A DNA stretch of 64,000 nucleotides. Origin: Hanamia caeni. Its GTDB lineage: Bacteria > Bacteroidota > Bacteroidia > Chitinophagales > Chitinophagaceae. The notes beneath the pieces are model-generated. The model made no database searches. It was not told the origin of the DNA and was given only the letters and a program-made list of their open reading frames with translations. The position numbers and the translations under genes are program-made. This document shows, piece after piece, positions 34,189 through 45,065 of this stretch. Position 1 is the stretch's first letter. Each line of letters opens with the position of its first letter. Where the stretch lies: assembly GCF_003721595.1 (NCBI RefSeq), contig NZ_RJJR01000002.1, positions 310,001-374,000 on the forward strand, given 5' to 3'.

Positions 34189-35907
34189 TTACCAGAAAAT
34201 AATTTGTAAAATAATAAAAGCCACCAGTACGACTCCTGCCCAGAAAATCGGGCGTTTTATCAAAGGAAGATGCGCGTCTGAGGGCAGGTCGGTACAACCT
34301 CTGACTAATCCAACTAATTCCCCGACAGGCTTGGGTTTCGTAGCAAAGCTAACAAATACCGTTACCAGTACGCATATTATCCATGACCAAAGCGCACGAT
34401 ACATATCTTCGGCCATCGCTTTTGCATCCGCCGAACCTGTGATGATGGCGAGTGCTCGTGGGTCTATTCTTACCCACGCCCACATGCCAACTGAGGCAAC
34501 TGTGCCCGCAAGTAATCCCCAAAAGCCTCCTGCTGATGTAGTTCTTTTCCACAACATGCCCAAAATAACCGTACCAAATAACGGCGCAATGAAAAAGCTG
34601 AATAGAGCCTGCACATAATCCATAATGCTGGCGGCATTTTCCACCAAATATGCGGTGCCAATGCTGATAAGAACACCAACAAAAGTAGCCCACCGGCCCA
34701 TTTTTACATAATGTTTGTCAGTAGCTTCTTTCTTAGTAATCTTAAAATGAAGCGGCCTGTAAATATCATACGTCCATACCGTTGAGAAGGCCGTGACATT
34801 GCCCGCCATGCCCGACATAAAGCCGGCAATAAGCGCTGTTACTCCCAACCCTAATAATCCCGGACCTAAATATCGCGCCATCATCAAAGGCAAAATTTCA
34901 TTATAGCTTGCTCCACCTGTTACCGCCGCCTGTGCCTGTCCTACCAAACCAGGCATTACAGCCAAACCAATCAGGCCAGGTAAAATCACAATTAACGGAA
35001 CCAGCATTTTAAATCCTGAACCAATGATAGGAGCCATTTTTGCTGACCGCAAATCCTTCGCAGAAAGTACGCGTTGAACAACCAGAAAATCAGTAGTCCA
35101 ATATCCAAATGAAATAATAAACCCTAAACCAAACACAATTCCGATCCATTGAATGCCCATCGGATTATCATTAAAATGCCCCAAAGTGCTCCACATGTGC
35201 GTGTAATCGCCACCGGGAAGATTATGCTGAATTCTGCTCACCATGCCTTTCCAGCCGCCCACTTCCACCAACCCAAGAATCGGCACCAGTAAGGCGCCTG
35301 CCCAGATGAGCACAAACTGCAACACTTCATTGAAGATGGCAGAAAGCAAACCACCCAACAGCACATAAACCATTACGGTGATAGAAGATACCCAAATGCT
35401 GAAGTTTAAATCCCAGCCGAGAATCACTTTCATTACCAATGCCATCGCAAACATATTTACACCACTCATGAGCACCGTCATAAAACCAAAAGAAATGGCA
35501 GATAACATACTAGTACTCTTACCGAAACGCAATTTTAAATATCCGGGTACGGAATGTGTTTTCGATATGTAGTAAAACGGCATCATAACGATGCCCAGGA
35601 AAAGCATCGCGGGTATGGCGCCAATCCAATACCAATGCGCCGCTAAAATTCCATATTGATAAGCCGCTGCGGCCCAGCCCATCAGTTCCAGCGAACCGAG
35701 GTTAGCCGAAATAAAAGCAAGTCCTGCAATCCACATGGTCATCTTTCTTCCTGCAAGAAAAAAATCATCTCCCGTTTTGGTGAATCTTACCAGGTAATAC
35801 CCGATTCCTAAAACGATGAGGAAATAAATAATGATGATGAGCAAATCTGCCCAGTTTAGCGAGATTAATCCGCCGGAAAGCAAAAATCCTTTGAAGAGAT
35901 GAGCCAT
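34189..35907 (-). CDS. Sodium:solute symporter (SSS family), probable arabinose transporter
   Basis: A 572-residue inner-membrane transporter with about 14 helices. Visible family marks are DDFFLAGRKMTMWIAGLAFISANLGSLELMGWAA in the first third, GFIISFGYWTTDFLVVQRVLSAKD in the middle and GFMSGMAGNVTAFSTVWTYDIY later. This sodium/sugar subgroup is related to SGLT. It lies between araA and a small membrane protein gene in the arabinose operon, so it most likely carries L-arabinose or arabino-oligosaccharide products. The substrate is inferred from context. Confidence 0.9.
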   Translation of the reverse strand: MAHLFKGFLLSGGLISLNWADLLIIIIYFLIVLGIGYYLVRFTKTGDDFFLAGRKMTMWIAGLAFISANLGSLELMGWAAAAYQYGILAAHWYWIGAIPAMLFLGIVMMPFYYISKTHSVPGYLKLRFGKSTSMLSAISFGFMTVLMSGVNMFAMALVMKVILGWDLNFSIWVSSITVMVYVLLGGLLSAIFNEVLQFVLIWAGALLVPILGLVEVGGWKGMVSRIQHNLPGGDYTHMWSTLGHFNDNPMGIQWIGIVFGLGFIISFGYWTTDFLVVQRVLSAKDLRSAKMAPIIGSGFKMLVPLIVILPGLIGLAVMPGLVGQAQAAVTGGASYNEILPLMMARYLGPGLLGLGVTALIAGFMSGMAGNVTAFSTVWTYDIYRPLHFKITKKEATDKHYVKMGRWATFVGVLISIGTAYLVENAASIMDYVQALFSFFIAPLFGTVILGMLWKRTTSAGGFWGLLAGTVASVGMWAWVRIDPRALAIITGSADAKAMAEDMYRALWSWIICVLVTVFVSFATKPKPVGELVGLVRGCTDLPSDAHLPLIKRPIFWAGVVLVAFIILQIIFW

Positions 35908-35968
35908 GGTAATTATTTTATCTATTGTTACTAATTGGAGAATTCTGATTAGAAGTTGTTATTCATTT

Positions 35969-37459
35969 TTATCTTGTTGCCAGGTCATTCCATCTTAATT
36001 CATTTTTAAAATCACGGATATTTGTTTGTTCACTGATGAGCAAACATTCTATCCCCGCCATATCCGCAAAATCTTCCAAATGTTCCGCAGTAAGATTTTG
36101 GCTAAAGCAGGTATGATGCGCGCCACCAGCGAGTATCCACGCAGCACAACCCGTTGCCATATCCGGCTTCGGTTTCCATAAAACCCTTGCGACGGGCAAT
36201 TTTGGCAAATCGTGAACCGGAGTGACAGCTTCTACTTCATTCACCAATAAACGAAAACGATTTCCCATATCAACCACGGAAGCATTCAACGCCTCGCCAC
36301 CGCTGACATTAAAAACCAAACGCACAGGGTCTGCTTTTCCTCCAATTCCCAAAGGATGAATTTCGCAGGAAGGCTTTCCATCTGCAATAGAAGGGCAAAT
36401 TTCCAGCATGTGAGAACCGAGCACCATCTCATTATCAGGATTAAAATGATAAGTGTAATCTTCCATAAAAGAGTTACCGCCTTTCAATCCGCTGCCCATT
36501 ACTTTCATTGCCCGAACGAGCGCAGCCGTTTTCCAATCGCCTTCTGCGCCAAAACCATAACCAGCCGCCATTAAGCGCTGTGTGCCAATTCCTGGCAATT
36601 GCGTCATGCCATGAAGGTCCTCAAACGTGTCGGTAAATCCTTTGAAATTCCCCTGTTCCAAAAAATATTTCAGTCCCAGTTCAATGCGCGCTGCATCTAA
36701 CAAAGATTGATGTTTCTCATTGCCTTTGTTCAGGCTATCATGCAGTTGGTAACTATCCTGGTATTCCTGAATTAATTTGTCGGTATCCGCGTCAGTTACT
36801 TCATTTATTACTTTTACCAAATCGCCAATGCCATGCGTATTTACAGAATAACCAAATTTCATTTCAGCTTCCACTTTATCGCCATCAGTCACCGCTACAA
36901 AACGCATGTTATCGCCAAAGCGAACAAATCTTGCACCTTGCCAATCGTTCCAGCCGGCTGCAGCACGGGCCCAAACATTAATGCTCTCCAGCACTTTTGC
37001 ATCCTGCCAAAAACCTACGATTACTTTTCTTCTTAAGCGCATACGGCTCATGATAAAACCAAATTCCCTGTCGCCGTGGGCGCTTTGATTAAGGTTCATA
37101 AAATCCATATCAATATCATTCCATGGAATGTCGCTGTTAAATTGCGTATGCAAATGGCACAATGGTTTTTGCAAAATTTTCAATCCGCCAATCCACATCT
37201 TTGCCGGAGAAAAAGTATGCATCCATGCAATGATGCCAATACAGTTTTTTGTGGTGTTGGCTTCGGAGCAAATGTTATAAATTTCTTCAGGCGATTTTAC
37301 AGTCGGCTTAAAAACGATGGTCACCGGAATCCGCGAATCAGCATTCAGAAATTGTGCGATAATTTGCGAATGTTCCGCCACTTTCTTCAGGGTTTCTTCT
37401 CCATATAAATGCTGGCTGCCGGTAACGAACCACACTTCAAAGTTCTTCAGATTGGTCAT
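35969..37459 (-). CDS. araA: L-arabinose isomerase
   Basis: A 496-residue enzyme, close to the usual 500, converting L-arabinose to L-ribulose. Diagnostic pieces are [16 protein letters not shown] at the N-terminus, the [28 protein letters not shown] segment, [17 protein letters not shown] and [29 protein letters not shown]. It is followed by the symporter gene (61 nt) and preceded by GH127 (31 nt). The set araB, araD and araA is complete in this operon. Confidence 0.97.
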   Translation of the reverse strand: MTNLKNFEVWFVTGSQHLYGEETLKKVAEHSQIIAQFLNADSRIPVTIVFKPTVKSPEEIYNICSEANTTKNCIGIIAWMHTFSPAKMWIGGLKILQKPLCHLHTQFNSDIPWNDIDMDFMNLNQSAHGDREFGFIMSRMRLRRKVIVGFWQDAKVLESINVWARAAAGWNDWQGARFVRFGDNMRFVAVTDGDKVEAEMKFGYSVNTHGIGDLVKVINEVTDADTDKLIQEYQDSYQLHDSLNKGNEKHQSLLDAARIELGLKYFLEQGNFKGFTDTFEDLHGMTQLPGIGTQRLMAAGYGFGAEGDWKTAALVRAMKVMGSGLKGGNSFMEDYTYHFNPDNEMVLGSHMLEICPSIADGKPSCEIHPLGIGGKADPVRLVFNVSGGEALNASVVDMGNRFRLLVNEVEAVTPVHDLPKLPVARVLWKPKPDMATGCAAWILAGGAHHTCFSQNLTAEHLEDFADMAGIECLLISEQTNIRDFKNELRWNDLATR

Positions 37460-37490
37460 TTTAAATTTTTTATCTTTTTTGGTTTAAAAA

Positions 37491-39503
37491 TTATTCGTTG
37501 GATACTAATTGAATGTCTTTTATTTTTTCGGGAAACCACAGCATCATTTCACCTTTGCCCCTGTTGGCCCATGCGTAATAAGGGATAGCGGTAAATTTTT
37601 GTTTTTGGGTTTGAATGCTTTCGCCATTTTTGCTGACAATTACAGCCGGCACTTCAGCATGGATGGTTTCTATCCCATTTAAAAGTGTTGGATTAAATTC
37701 AGACTGAAACATTGTTCCGGCAGGCAATACAATGTTAGCCGCTTTTCCATTATTATCAGCCCATTCTGCGCAATACATGATGGGGCCACGTTGCAAAGCC
37801 ACTTTTCCAATGTCATTTTTTACGTTTGCATTGGCAGTTACTTTTCTCACTTCCATGGGCAATTTTACTTCAACAACATCATTTTTTTTCCACTTCCTGT
37901 TGATGACCGCATAGCCATTTTTAATTTCATAAGGCGTTTCTTTTCCGTTGACAATGAGGATTGGTTGTTTGTCAGAATTATTTTTGAAGGAATACAAGTC
38001 TGAAGGAATCGCCTCATTTTGCGCCCAGCCTGGAATTCGTACCAGCAGTGGAAAAGAAAAAGATTTTTTTGGATGGATAATGAACTTCAAATCACCATCC
38101 CACGGATAATTGTTTTGCTGTATGATGGCCACTTCCTGGTTTTGAACCTTCAGCGAAACGCTGCTGCTGATAAAAAGATTGATATAAACCTTGTCTTCGT
38201 TTTGCGCATAAATATAACCGGGAACGGAAGGTAAAAGCCTGACCAAATTCGTCGGGCAGCAGGAACAGGGAAACCATCCCGACCGCTCTGGTTCCAAATC
38301 CGGATGTGTAAAGCTATTCGTCACCTGCATGGCGTTGGTGTAGAAAAAACTTTTTCCATCAAGGCCAATTCCTGAAATCAACCCGTTATATAAAATCTTT
38401 TCCAGCACATCAATGTATTTTGAATCACCATGCAGCAGGAACATTCTTTCATTCCAAAAAACATTGGCAATTGCTGCGCAGGTTTCATTGTAAGCAGTGG
38501 TATTGGGCAATTCATAATTTGCTCCATATCGTTCGCCATCGCCCACCGCTCCGGCTCCGCCCTGCACATATATTTTTTTTGAAACCAAATTATTCCAAAT
38601 GGTGTCAACCGCCTGCAGCATTTTTTGGTCGCCGGTCAATGCGGCTACATCTGCCATCGCAGAATATAAATAGCCTGCACGAACGGCGTGGCCTTCCGCT
38701 TCTGTTTGGTCAACAACCGGTTTATCATCCTGCCAATACATTCCGTTCTTCCATTCGTCTTTGCTCTTTGAATCATATCCTTTGAAATGGCCTCTTTGTT
38801 CAACAAAAAACTTAGCTGTGTTCAGGTATTTTTCATTCCCGGTAATGCGGTATAATTTTACCAAACCCATTTCTACCACTTCATGGCCTGGAGCCACATG
38901 TTTTTTATCCGGGCCAAAAACAGAGCAAACCAGGTCAGCGTTTTTCAACGCAATATTTAATAATGTCTTTTTGCCAGTTGCCAAATAATGCGCTGCTGCA
39001 GACTCATACAAATGACCGGCATTGTATAATTCATGGCTGAGCTCTCTTTCTTTTTCCCAACGAACTTTTCCAACCCACGGACCAACGTCATTGGGATTGA
39101 TGGTTCTGGCAGTGTATAAATATCCGTCGGGCTCCTGTGCCGCGCCAATGATTTTGATTAATGAATCCACATATTTGTCCAACGTAGGATTAGGAAATAA
39201 ACTCAAAGAATAAGAAGCGCCCTCGATGGTTTTATAAATATCCGTATCATCAAAAGGATATATCGTACAAAATTTTCCTGTGTGTTCGGCGGCCATCACA
39301 AAGTTTTTCACGCGGCCTGTTTTTTCGCATCGTTCGAAAGAGGCAGGAATAGTAACGGTTTCATTTATTTTCAGCCGTGGCAACCAGAAATTATCCGAAA
39401 GCTTTACCTTGTTGAACGCCACTGCCCGGAAAGGATAATCTTTCTTTTGCGCACTTGTATGCAAGGCGCCAAAAAGAATCAACGGCAGAAGAAACTTTTT
39501 CAT
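37491..39503 (-). CDS. GH127 beta-L-arabinofuranosidase-like protein
   Basis: A 670-residue exported protein. The signal peptide (MKKFLLPLILFGALHTSAQ) favours the ATG at 39503; the longer frame to 39587 runs into the GH27 gene. The GH127 fold starts KVKLSDNFWLPRL, and the active-site cysteine region reads GWFPCSCCPTNLVRLL. The glutamate and cysteine pair NETC and the GERYGANYELPN loop match the zinc-cysteine site of GH127 enzymes. They release beta-linked L-arabinofuranose, from plant extensin or arabinan side chains. It is 31 nt upstream of araA and 10 nt downstream of GH27. Confidence 0.9.
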   Translation of the reverse strand: MKKFLLPLILFGALHTSAQKKDYPFRAVAFNKVKLSDNFWLPRLKINETVTIPASFERCEKTGRVKNFVMAAEHTGKFCTIYPFDDTDIYKTIEGASYSLSLFPNPTLDKYVDSLIKIIGAAQEPDGYLYTARTINPNDVGPWVGKVRWEKERELSHELYNAGHLYESAAAHYLATGKKTLLNIALKNADLVCSVFGPDKKHVAPGHEVVEMGLVKLYRITGNEKYLNTAKFFVEQRGHFKGYDSKSKDEWKNGMYWQDDKPVVDQTEAEGHAVRAGYLYSAMADVAALTGDQKMLQAVDTIWNNLVSKKIYVQGGAGAVGDGERYGANYELPNTTAYNETCAAIANVFWNERMFLLHGDSKYIDVLEKILYNGLISGIGLDGKSFFYTNAMQVTNSFTHPDLEPERSGWFPCSCCPTNLVRLLPSVPGYIYAQNEDKVYINLFISSSVSLKVQNQEVAIIQQNNYPWDGDLKFIIHPKKSFSFPLLVRIPGWAQNEAIPSDLYSFKNNSDKQPILIVNGKETPYEIKNGYAVINRKWKKNDVVEVKLPMEVRKVTANANVKNDIGKVALQRGPIMYCAEWADNNGKAANIVLPAGTMFQSEFNPTLLNGIETIHAEVPAVIVSKNGESIQTQKQKFTAIPYYAWANRGKGEMMLWFPEKIKDIQLVSNE

Positions 39504-39513
39504 TTCTAAAAAT

Positions 39514-40866
39514 TTATTCCGGTGTAATACGCAACAGCAACGCATCATGCGCATCAATCGTTTGTTGAAATTTATTTTTAAAAACACCCAATTCTTTTCG
39601 TTTCCACAAATCCCTTAAACCTGCTTTTTTAAAAGAACCAATATCTTTAAATGAGAAAGAAATGCTTTGCGCTTTATCAGCTAAATTAAAAATGCCAATA
39701 TTTATTTGTTTACTGTCTAACACATGCGAAATCCATATCGCCTTTGTACTATCCTGGTAAATACATTGCGGATGTTCCGAATTTTGATCAACAGAAATTA
39801 CTTCCTCATTCATTAAAAGACTATCATCAAAAGGCCGGTTTTCGGGAAGATTTCCGCCTATCATTAGTGGCGATTGATAGATACACCAAAAGCTAAAATG
39901 GGTTCGCAATTCGTTATCGGTAAAGCGGCTGTACCTTTCGGGCCCAACCGGGCCGCGCTTGGATAATTTTCCAATCTGCAACATATCACAATCAGGCCAA
40001 TGGCCCGGCCCGCCTGTGCCCTGCCATTGTTTGGCATAATTCATCATCGCCAATATTTCTTTCCAGTTGTCCCAAAAATCATCGGCCATGCGCCACATAT
40101 TTGTATGCGCCATCACGTGCGTGGAATCTTTCAGAGGCGTAGCGCCAGGTGAAATGCTTAACACAATTGGCCTCCCGCAATTTTCAATGGCTTTTTTATA
40201 ACCTTCAATTTCAGCTTTATGGTATGGCCTTGAAATATCATCCACCTTAATAAAATCAACACCCCACGAAGCATATAATTGTAACAAAGAATTTAAATAT
40301 TCCTGCGCTCCTTTTTTGTTCATATCGAGGCCATACATGTGATTGAGCCAGCTACAGGTTGAGGAAGTGTCTGCGATTTCATCCGCGGTAATTCCGTCGG
40401 TTCCCAACACTTTTGTTTTTGCCCAAACCGCCTGGCGCGGGATGCCACGCATCACATGGATACCAAATTTTAATCCCAGCGAATGAACATAATCGGAAAG
40501 CGGTTTAAAACCTTTTCCCTGGAAGCTGGAAGGAAATTTATCCGGCTGAGGAAGGAGTCTTCCGTATTCATCCATTTTCAACCATGGAATATAAGAACCA
40601 TCGTAAAGCCGCTTCTGTTCTGGGTTCCCGATTTTGCTGTAGGAAGGATTATCGTAAGCCCATAAAAAATCGACGACAATGTATTGCCAGCCATAAGGCT
40701 TTAAATTCTTCGCCATGTAATCCGCATTCGCTTTCACTTCATCTTCATGAACAGCCGAGCCAAAACAGTTATAGCTATTCCAGCCCATTGGTGGCGTTAT
40801 TGCCACGTTTTGTGCATGAATTATTGAAGTAAAAACTCCAAGCAATATCGTGAAGAAGAATTTCAT
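39514..40866 (-). CDS. GH27 glycosidase (alpha-galactosidase or beta-L-arabinopyranosidase)
   Basis: A 450-residue exported enzyme (signal peptide ends IIHAQ). GH27 signatures are TPPMGWNSYNCFG and the nucleophile segment VDFIKVDDIS; the acid/base aspartate is probably in RMADDFWDNW. The usual YxxLDDCW of alpha-galactosidases is replaced by YIVVDFLWAY, so sugar specificity may differ. In an operon for L-arabinose, a beta-L-arabinopyranosidase role is plausible. It lies next to araD (no gap) and GH127. The family is firm; the substrate is not. Confidence 0.85.
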   Translation of the reverse strand: MKFFFTILLGVFTSIIHAQNVAITPPMGWNSYNCFGSAVHEDEVKANADYMAKNLKPYGWQYIVVDFLWAYDNPSYSKIGNPEQKRLYDGSYIPWLKMDEYGRLLPQPDKFPSSFQGKGFKPLSDYVHSLGLKFGIHVMRGIPRQAVWAKTKVLGTDGITADEIADTSSTCSWLNHMYGLDMNKKGAQEYLNSLLQLYASWGVDFIKVDDISRPYHKAEIEGYKKAIENCGRPIVLSISPGATPLKDSTHVMAHTNMWRMADDFWDNWKEILAMMNYAKQWQGTGGPGHWPDCDMLQIGKLSKRGPVGPERYSRFTDNELRTHFSFWCIYQSPLMIGGNLPENRPFDDSLLMNEEVISVDQNSEHPQCIYQDSTKAIWISHVLDSKQINIGIFNLADKAQSISFSFKDIGSFKKAGLRDLWKRKELGVFKNKFQQTIDAHDALLLRITPE

Positions 40867-41574
40867 TTATTGCTGGCCATAATAACTTCCGGTGCCATGT
40901 TTTCTTTCATAATGTTTTTTGATTAATGCATCTTTAAGCCGTGCTGCATCAGCGTTTATGGATAATGTGAAGTGAGCCATTTTTGCCACATTTTCCAAAA
41001 CAGCACTGTTGTAAACCGCTTTGGCAGCGGTTTTGCCCCAGGTAAATGGCGCATGGTTACTTACCAAAATCATTTCCACCTCTTCATAGCTTAAATTATT
41101 TTCTTTGAACCAATTCAGGATTTGAAAGCCGGTTTGGTATTCATAATTTCCCTGTATCATTTCATCACTCATCGGCGGCGCACAGGGAATGTCAACCGTA
41201 TTATGATCCGCGTGTGTGGTTCCAAAAATGGGAATACTTTTTTGTGCCTGTGCCCACGAAGTGGCGTACACAGAGTGCGTGTGCGCCACACCATTAATGT
41301 TTTCCCAGTGCTTGTATAAAACGGCATGAGTTTTTGTATCGGAGGATGGCCTTAAATTTCCTTCAACAATGTTGGATTCAAAATCTACAATCACCATTTT
41401 TTCGGGAGTCAATTCTTCATAAGGCACACCGCTTGGCTTGATCGCAAACACGCCAAGTGCCCTGTCGGCGGCGCTTACATTTCCAAAAGTGAATAACACC
41501 AATCCTAATTTTGGCAATTGCATATTGGCCTCATAAGCTTCCTGCTGAATGTGTTCGTATTTTTTTTGAGCCAC
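40867..41574 (-). CDS. araD: L-ribulose-5-phosphate 4-epimerase
   Basis: A 235-residue class II aldolase-fold epimerase, converting L-ribulose 5-phosphate to D-xylulose 5-phosphate. Zinc-binding histidines are visible in GVAHTHSVYATSWAQAQKSIPIFGTTHADH. The phosphate-binding LVLFTFGNVSAADR region and the ILVSNHAPFTWGKTAAKAV segment fit AraD. It abuts the GH27 gene at 40866 without a gap and follows araB by 2 nt, so the three are surely co-transcribed. Confidence 0.95.
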   Translation of the reverse strand: MAQKKYEHIQQEAYEANMQLPKLGLVLFTFGNVSAADRALGVFAIKPSGVPYEELTPEKMVIVDFESNIVEGNLRPSSDTKTHAVLYKHWENINGVAHTHSVYATSWAQAQKSIPIFGTTHADHNTVDIPCAPPMSDEMIQGNYEYQTGFQILNWFKENNLSYEEVEMILVSNHAPFTWGKTAAKAVYNSAVLENVAKMAHFTLSINADAARLKDALIKKHYERKHGTGSYYGQQ

Positions 41575-41576
41575 TT

Positions 41577-43244
41577 TTATTTGGTTTGTTGTTCAATGAA
41601 TTTTCCTAACTGCTGATATTTCTCATATCGCTTTTTATAGATTGCTACTTTGTTTTTATCAGGAAAATATTCTTTATCAAAGCCACGTCCCATTGCCTTC
41701 ATTGCGTCTTCTACCTTATCATAAATTCCTGCTGCGGTGGCTGCAAACATGGCCGCCCCCGCTGCGCACGTTTGTTCTGACCGGTGAATTTTTATGGGCA
41801 TATCCATTACGTCCGCCATGGTTTGCATGATGTAGGAAGATTTTTTTGCAACGCCACCAATGCCTATCAAACCTTTTACTTGTATGCCTTGCTGATTAAA
41901 TCTTTCAACAATAGCTTTGGCGCCAAAACAAGTTCCTTCCACCAGCGCTTTAAAAAATCGCGGCGCATCCGTTCCCAGTGTTAACCCGGTAACGGCAGCC
42001 TTTAGCAATTGGTCGGCATCGGGTGTTCTCCGCCCATTTAACCAATCCACAGACAATTCATCATTTTCACCCAAAGGCAATTTTTGAGCTTCTTCTGAAA
42101 GCCGTGCAATTATTTTATGTGTGGCTTCATCAATCAGCTCATTAATCTTTTCTTCCTCTGATATTTTCGATTGTCGCATTAGCTCAAATGGCCACGACAA
42201 AAGGTTCTTAAACCATGCATAGGTGTCGCCAAAAGCGGACTGCCCTGCCTCCATTCCAATCATTCCCGGAATAACAGAACCAGGCACCTGTCCACAAATT
42301 CCACTCACTAAAGTTTCGTTCACTTCCTCAGCGGGCGCCACCAACATATCGCAGGTGGATGTTCCCATTACTTTACTTAAATAGTAAGGTTCAATTTGTC
42401 CGCCTACTGCGCCCATGTGGGCATCCATTGCGCCAACGCCAATAATTACATTTGTTGATAGACCTAATTTTTCTGCCCATTCTTCTGATAAAGTTCCAGC
42501 GGGTTTATCGGCAGTATAAGTTTTTGTAAATAATCTGGATGTAAAATTTTCCAGTAAGGGGTCCACAGTTTTAAAAAATTCATCCGGTGGAAATCCGCCA
42601 AATTCCTCTGCCCATAAGGCTTTATGGCCTGCAGAACAAACGCCGCGTTTCATATCTTTTACATCTGTTCCGCCCGTCAGCAGAAAAGGAATCCAGTCGC
42701 AATGCTCTACCCATGAATAGCACGCCGCTCTTACCGATTCATCTTCGCGCAGTAAACGAAGTAGTTTTGCCCAAAACCATTCTGAGGAATAAATTCCGCC
42801 GACAAACTGCAAATAATTAATTCCAAATTCTTTTGCCTTTTCATTTATTTCCGCCGCTTCTGCAGTTGCCGTATGGTCTTTCCAAAGGACAAACATCGCA
42901 TTCGGATTGTTTTCAAAAGAAGTGAGCAAAGCCAGCGGGGTTCCTGTTTTATCTACCGCTACAGGTGTGGAACCCGTGGTATCTACAGAAATAGCCACTA
43001 TTTTTTCTGCTACTTCTTTTCCGGCTTTTTCCACGCAGTCTTTTATAGTTTTTTCCAATCCTTCTATATAATCCAAAGGATGCTGGCGGAATTGATTTTT
43101 CGAAGGGTCGCAATACAATCCCTGCTTCCAGCGCGGATAAGCAAATACCGAAGAAGCAATTTCTTCACCATTCATTGCGTTCACAATCACGGAGCGAACT
43201 GAATCAGTTCCGTAATCAACGCCAATTACAAATTTCTGTTCCAT
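41577..43244 (-). CDS. araB: Ribulokinase
   Basis: A 555-residue FGGY-family sugar kinase that phosphorylates L-ribulose. The N-terminal ATP loop is FVIGVDYGTDSVRSVIV, and the second phosphate loop and sugar-site segments appear as VMGTSTCDMLVAP and GLIGIGGVAKKSSYIMQTMADV. Length and order match AraB rather than xylulokinase. araD follows after 2 nt. The GH51 gene precedes by 27 nt. Confidence 0.96.
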   Translation of the reverse strand: MEQKFVIGVDYGTDSVRSVIVNAMNGEEIASSVFAYPRWKQGLYCDPSKNQFRQHPLDYIEGLEKTIKDCVEKAGKEVAEKIVAISVDTTGSTPVAVDKTGTPLALLTSFENNPNAMFVLWKDHTATAEAAEINEKAKEFGINYLQFVGGIYSSEWFWAKLLRLLREDESVRAACYSWVEHCDWIPFLLTGGTDVKDMKRGVCSAGHKALWAEEFGGFPPDEFFKTVDPLLENFTSRLFTKTYTADKPAGTLSEEWAEKLGLSTNVIIGVGAMDAHMGAVGGQIEPYYLSKVMGTSTCDMLVAPAEEVNETLVSGICGQVPGSVIPGMIGMEAGQSAFGDTYAWFKNLLSWPFELMRQSKISEEEKINELIDEATHKIIARLSEEAQKLPLGENDELSVDWLNGRRTPDADQLLKAAVTGLTLGTDAPRFFKALVEGTCFGAKAIVERFNQQGIQVKGLIGIGGVAKKSSYIMQTMADVMDMPIKIHRSEQTCAAGAAMFAATAAGIYDKVEDAMKAMGRGFDKEYFPDKNKVAIYKKRYEKYQQLGKFIEQQTK

Positions 43245-43271
43245 TAATTTTTAAAAAATTTTAAATATCAA

Positions 43272-44822
43272 TCATTTCAATTCCAGTACTACTACAGATT
43301 TCGGAGGAAGGGTTACCACCAATTCGTCTTTATCTTTTTTAGCGCCTGAGAATGCAGCAACTTTAATTTTGTCCGGATTTTCAAATGTATTAACATCATT
43401 AAATTTATCAGAAGTCAAAACCTTGCCGGTCACATTTTTCCAACTGCTTCCTTCAAAAGTGGTGCGGATAGTAATAGTTTTTAAAGGGTCAATATTTACC
43501 AAAGAAATATGAATAGCCCCGGTAGAATCTTTTGAGGCCGACGCATTTACAGCAGGAATATAATCATTCCCGGAAACATAATCCGGTGAAACTAACCTGA
43601 TGGGCAACAAGGTGGCGTCCTGGTGAACCTTATACATTCCAAAAACGAAATAAGTGGGCGTAAGCACCATTTGAGCACCTTTGGTTAAAACTAATGCCTG
43701 CAACACATTTACGGTTTGGGCAAGATTGGCCATCTTCACCCTGTCGCTGTGGTTGTTAAAAATATTTAAAGTAGAAGCCGCAGCCAGCGCATCTCTCAGG
43801 CTGTTTTGTTGATACAAAAAAGCAGGATTAGTTCCCGGTTCTGCATCAGTCCAAACGCCCCATTCATCCACAGCCAGTGCCACTTTATTCTTTGGATCAT
43901 ATTTATCCATTACGGCCACCTGGTTATTGATAACATTATCCATGTGGAGCGCATTTTTCATGGTACTAAAGTATTGGTTTTCGTCAAAATCAGTGGCAGA
44001 GCCTTTAGCCCCCCAATTGCCCGTCGGTATGGTATAATAATGTAGCGACACGCCCCACATGAGGTTGTGAGGAATATTTTTCATCATTACCTCCATCCAA
44101 TGTGCATCATCACCATTTGGGCCGCTTGCGATTTTTTTCAATGGCGCCCCGGGATAGCTATGGCAAAAAGTGGCGTATCTCCGATACATATCTGTGTATT
44201 GCTCTGGCGTCATATTGCCGCCGCAGCCCCAGCTTTCATTTCCAACGCCCCAATAAGGAACATACCATGGCTTTTCACGGCCATTTTCTTTCCGCATTTT
44301 AGTGACAGAACTTTCTAATGGAGAATTTACATATTCTATCCATTCAGCCATTTCTTTTACTGTTCCGCTGCCCATGTTACCGGCTATATAAGCCTGGCAG
44401 CCGATAAGGTCACAGAGTTGCATAAATTCATGGGTACCAAATTCATTATTTTCACTAACACCTCCCCAACTCATGTTGACCGTTTCCGGCCTTTTATTCA
44501 TTGGCCCGATGCCGTCCATCCAATGATACTGATCGGCGAAACAACCACCTGGCCAGCGCATCAGCGGAACTTTAATATCTTTTAAAGCTTTGACAATATC
44601 CAGCCTGATGCCGTCTTTATTCGGAATTTTTGAATCTTTTCCCACCCAAAAGCCATCGTAAATATCACGGCCGAGATGCTCAGAAAACATCCCATAAATA
44701 TCTTTGGAAATGATCTCCTTTCCTGCATTTACGTTTACATTCAGGGTTGCCGTGGGCTGGGAAAAAGCCATCGGAGAAAAAAGAATCATTCCGACAGACA
44801 TCATGAAGAGCTTGATACGCAT
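43272..44822 (-). CDS. GH51 alpha-L-arabinofuranosidase
   Basis: A 516-residue enzyme with a signal peptide (about 1-21, ends AFSQ). The catalytic acid/base is in YWGVGNESWGCGGN and the nucleophile in ALAVDEWGVWTD, both as in GH51. The N-terminus IYGMFSEHLGRDIYDGFW and RWPGGCFADQYHW are classic for the family. It removes alpha-L-arabinofuranose from arabinan or arabinoxylan, feeding the AraBDA pathway. It sits upstream of araB in the operon. Confidence 0.95.
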   Translation of the reverse strand: MRIKLFMMSVGMILFSPMAFSQPTATLNVNVNAGKEIISKDIYGMFSEHLGRDIYDGFWVGKDSKIPNKDGIRLDIVKALKDIKVPLMRWPGGCFADQYHWMDGIGPMNKRPETVNMSWGGVSENNEFGTHEFMQLCDLIGCQAYIAGNMGSGTVKEMAEWIEYVNSPLESSVTKMRKENGREKPWYVPYWGVGNESWGCGGNMTPEQYTDMYRRYATFCHSYPGAPLKKIASGPNGDDAHWMEVMMKNIPHNLMWGVSLHYYTIPTGNWGAKGSATDFDENQYFSTMKNALHMDNVINNQVAVMDKYDPKNKVALAVDEWGVWTDAEPGTNPAFLYQQNSLRDALAAASTLNIFNNHSDRVKMANLAQTVNVLQALVLTKGAQMVLTPTYFVFGMYKVHQDATLLPIRLVSPDYVSGNDYIPAVNASASKDSTGAIHISLVNIDPLKTITIRTTFEGSSWKNVTGKVLTSDKFNDVNTFENPDKIKVAAFSGAKKDKDELVVTLPPKSVVVLELK

Positions 44823-45065
44823 AAAGAATTTGTTTATTTAGATTATTAATTTCAAATCAAAAAACTTCTAAGAATTTTGTAATCTCATCCCGCCTTACCT
44901 GGCTCGTTTCTTCTTCACTTAAGGCATTTGCAACTGAAATAAAATTCGCAACGACGCTATTATTGTCAAACATACGTTTTTTAATCAATTGAATAAAAAA
45001 AAATTCCGGAAGATCATTCCGGATTTTGTAATAAGGCAAAATAGAAATCTGCCGTATAAGTTCGT

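Noticed and set aside
44857..45039. 60-codon minus-strand frame between GH51 and the HAD gene
   Set aside because: Composition is weak, with no motif and no start signal. It could be a small peptide but I cannot support it.
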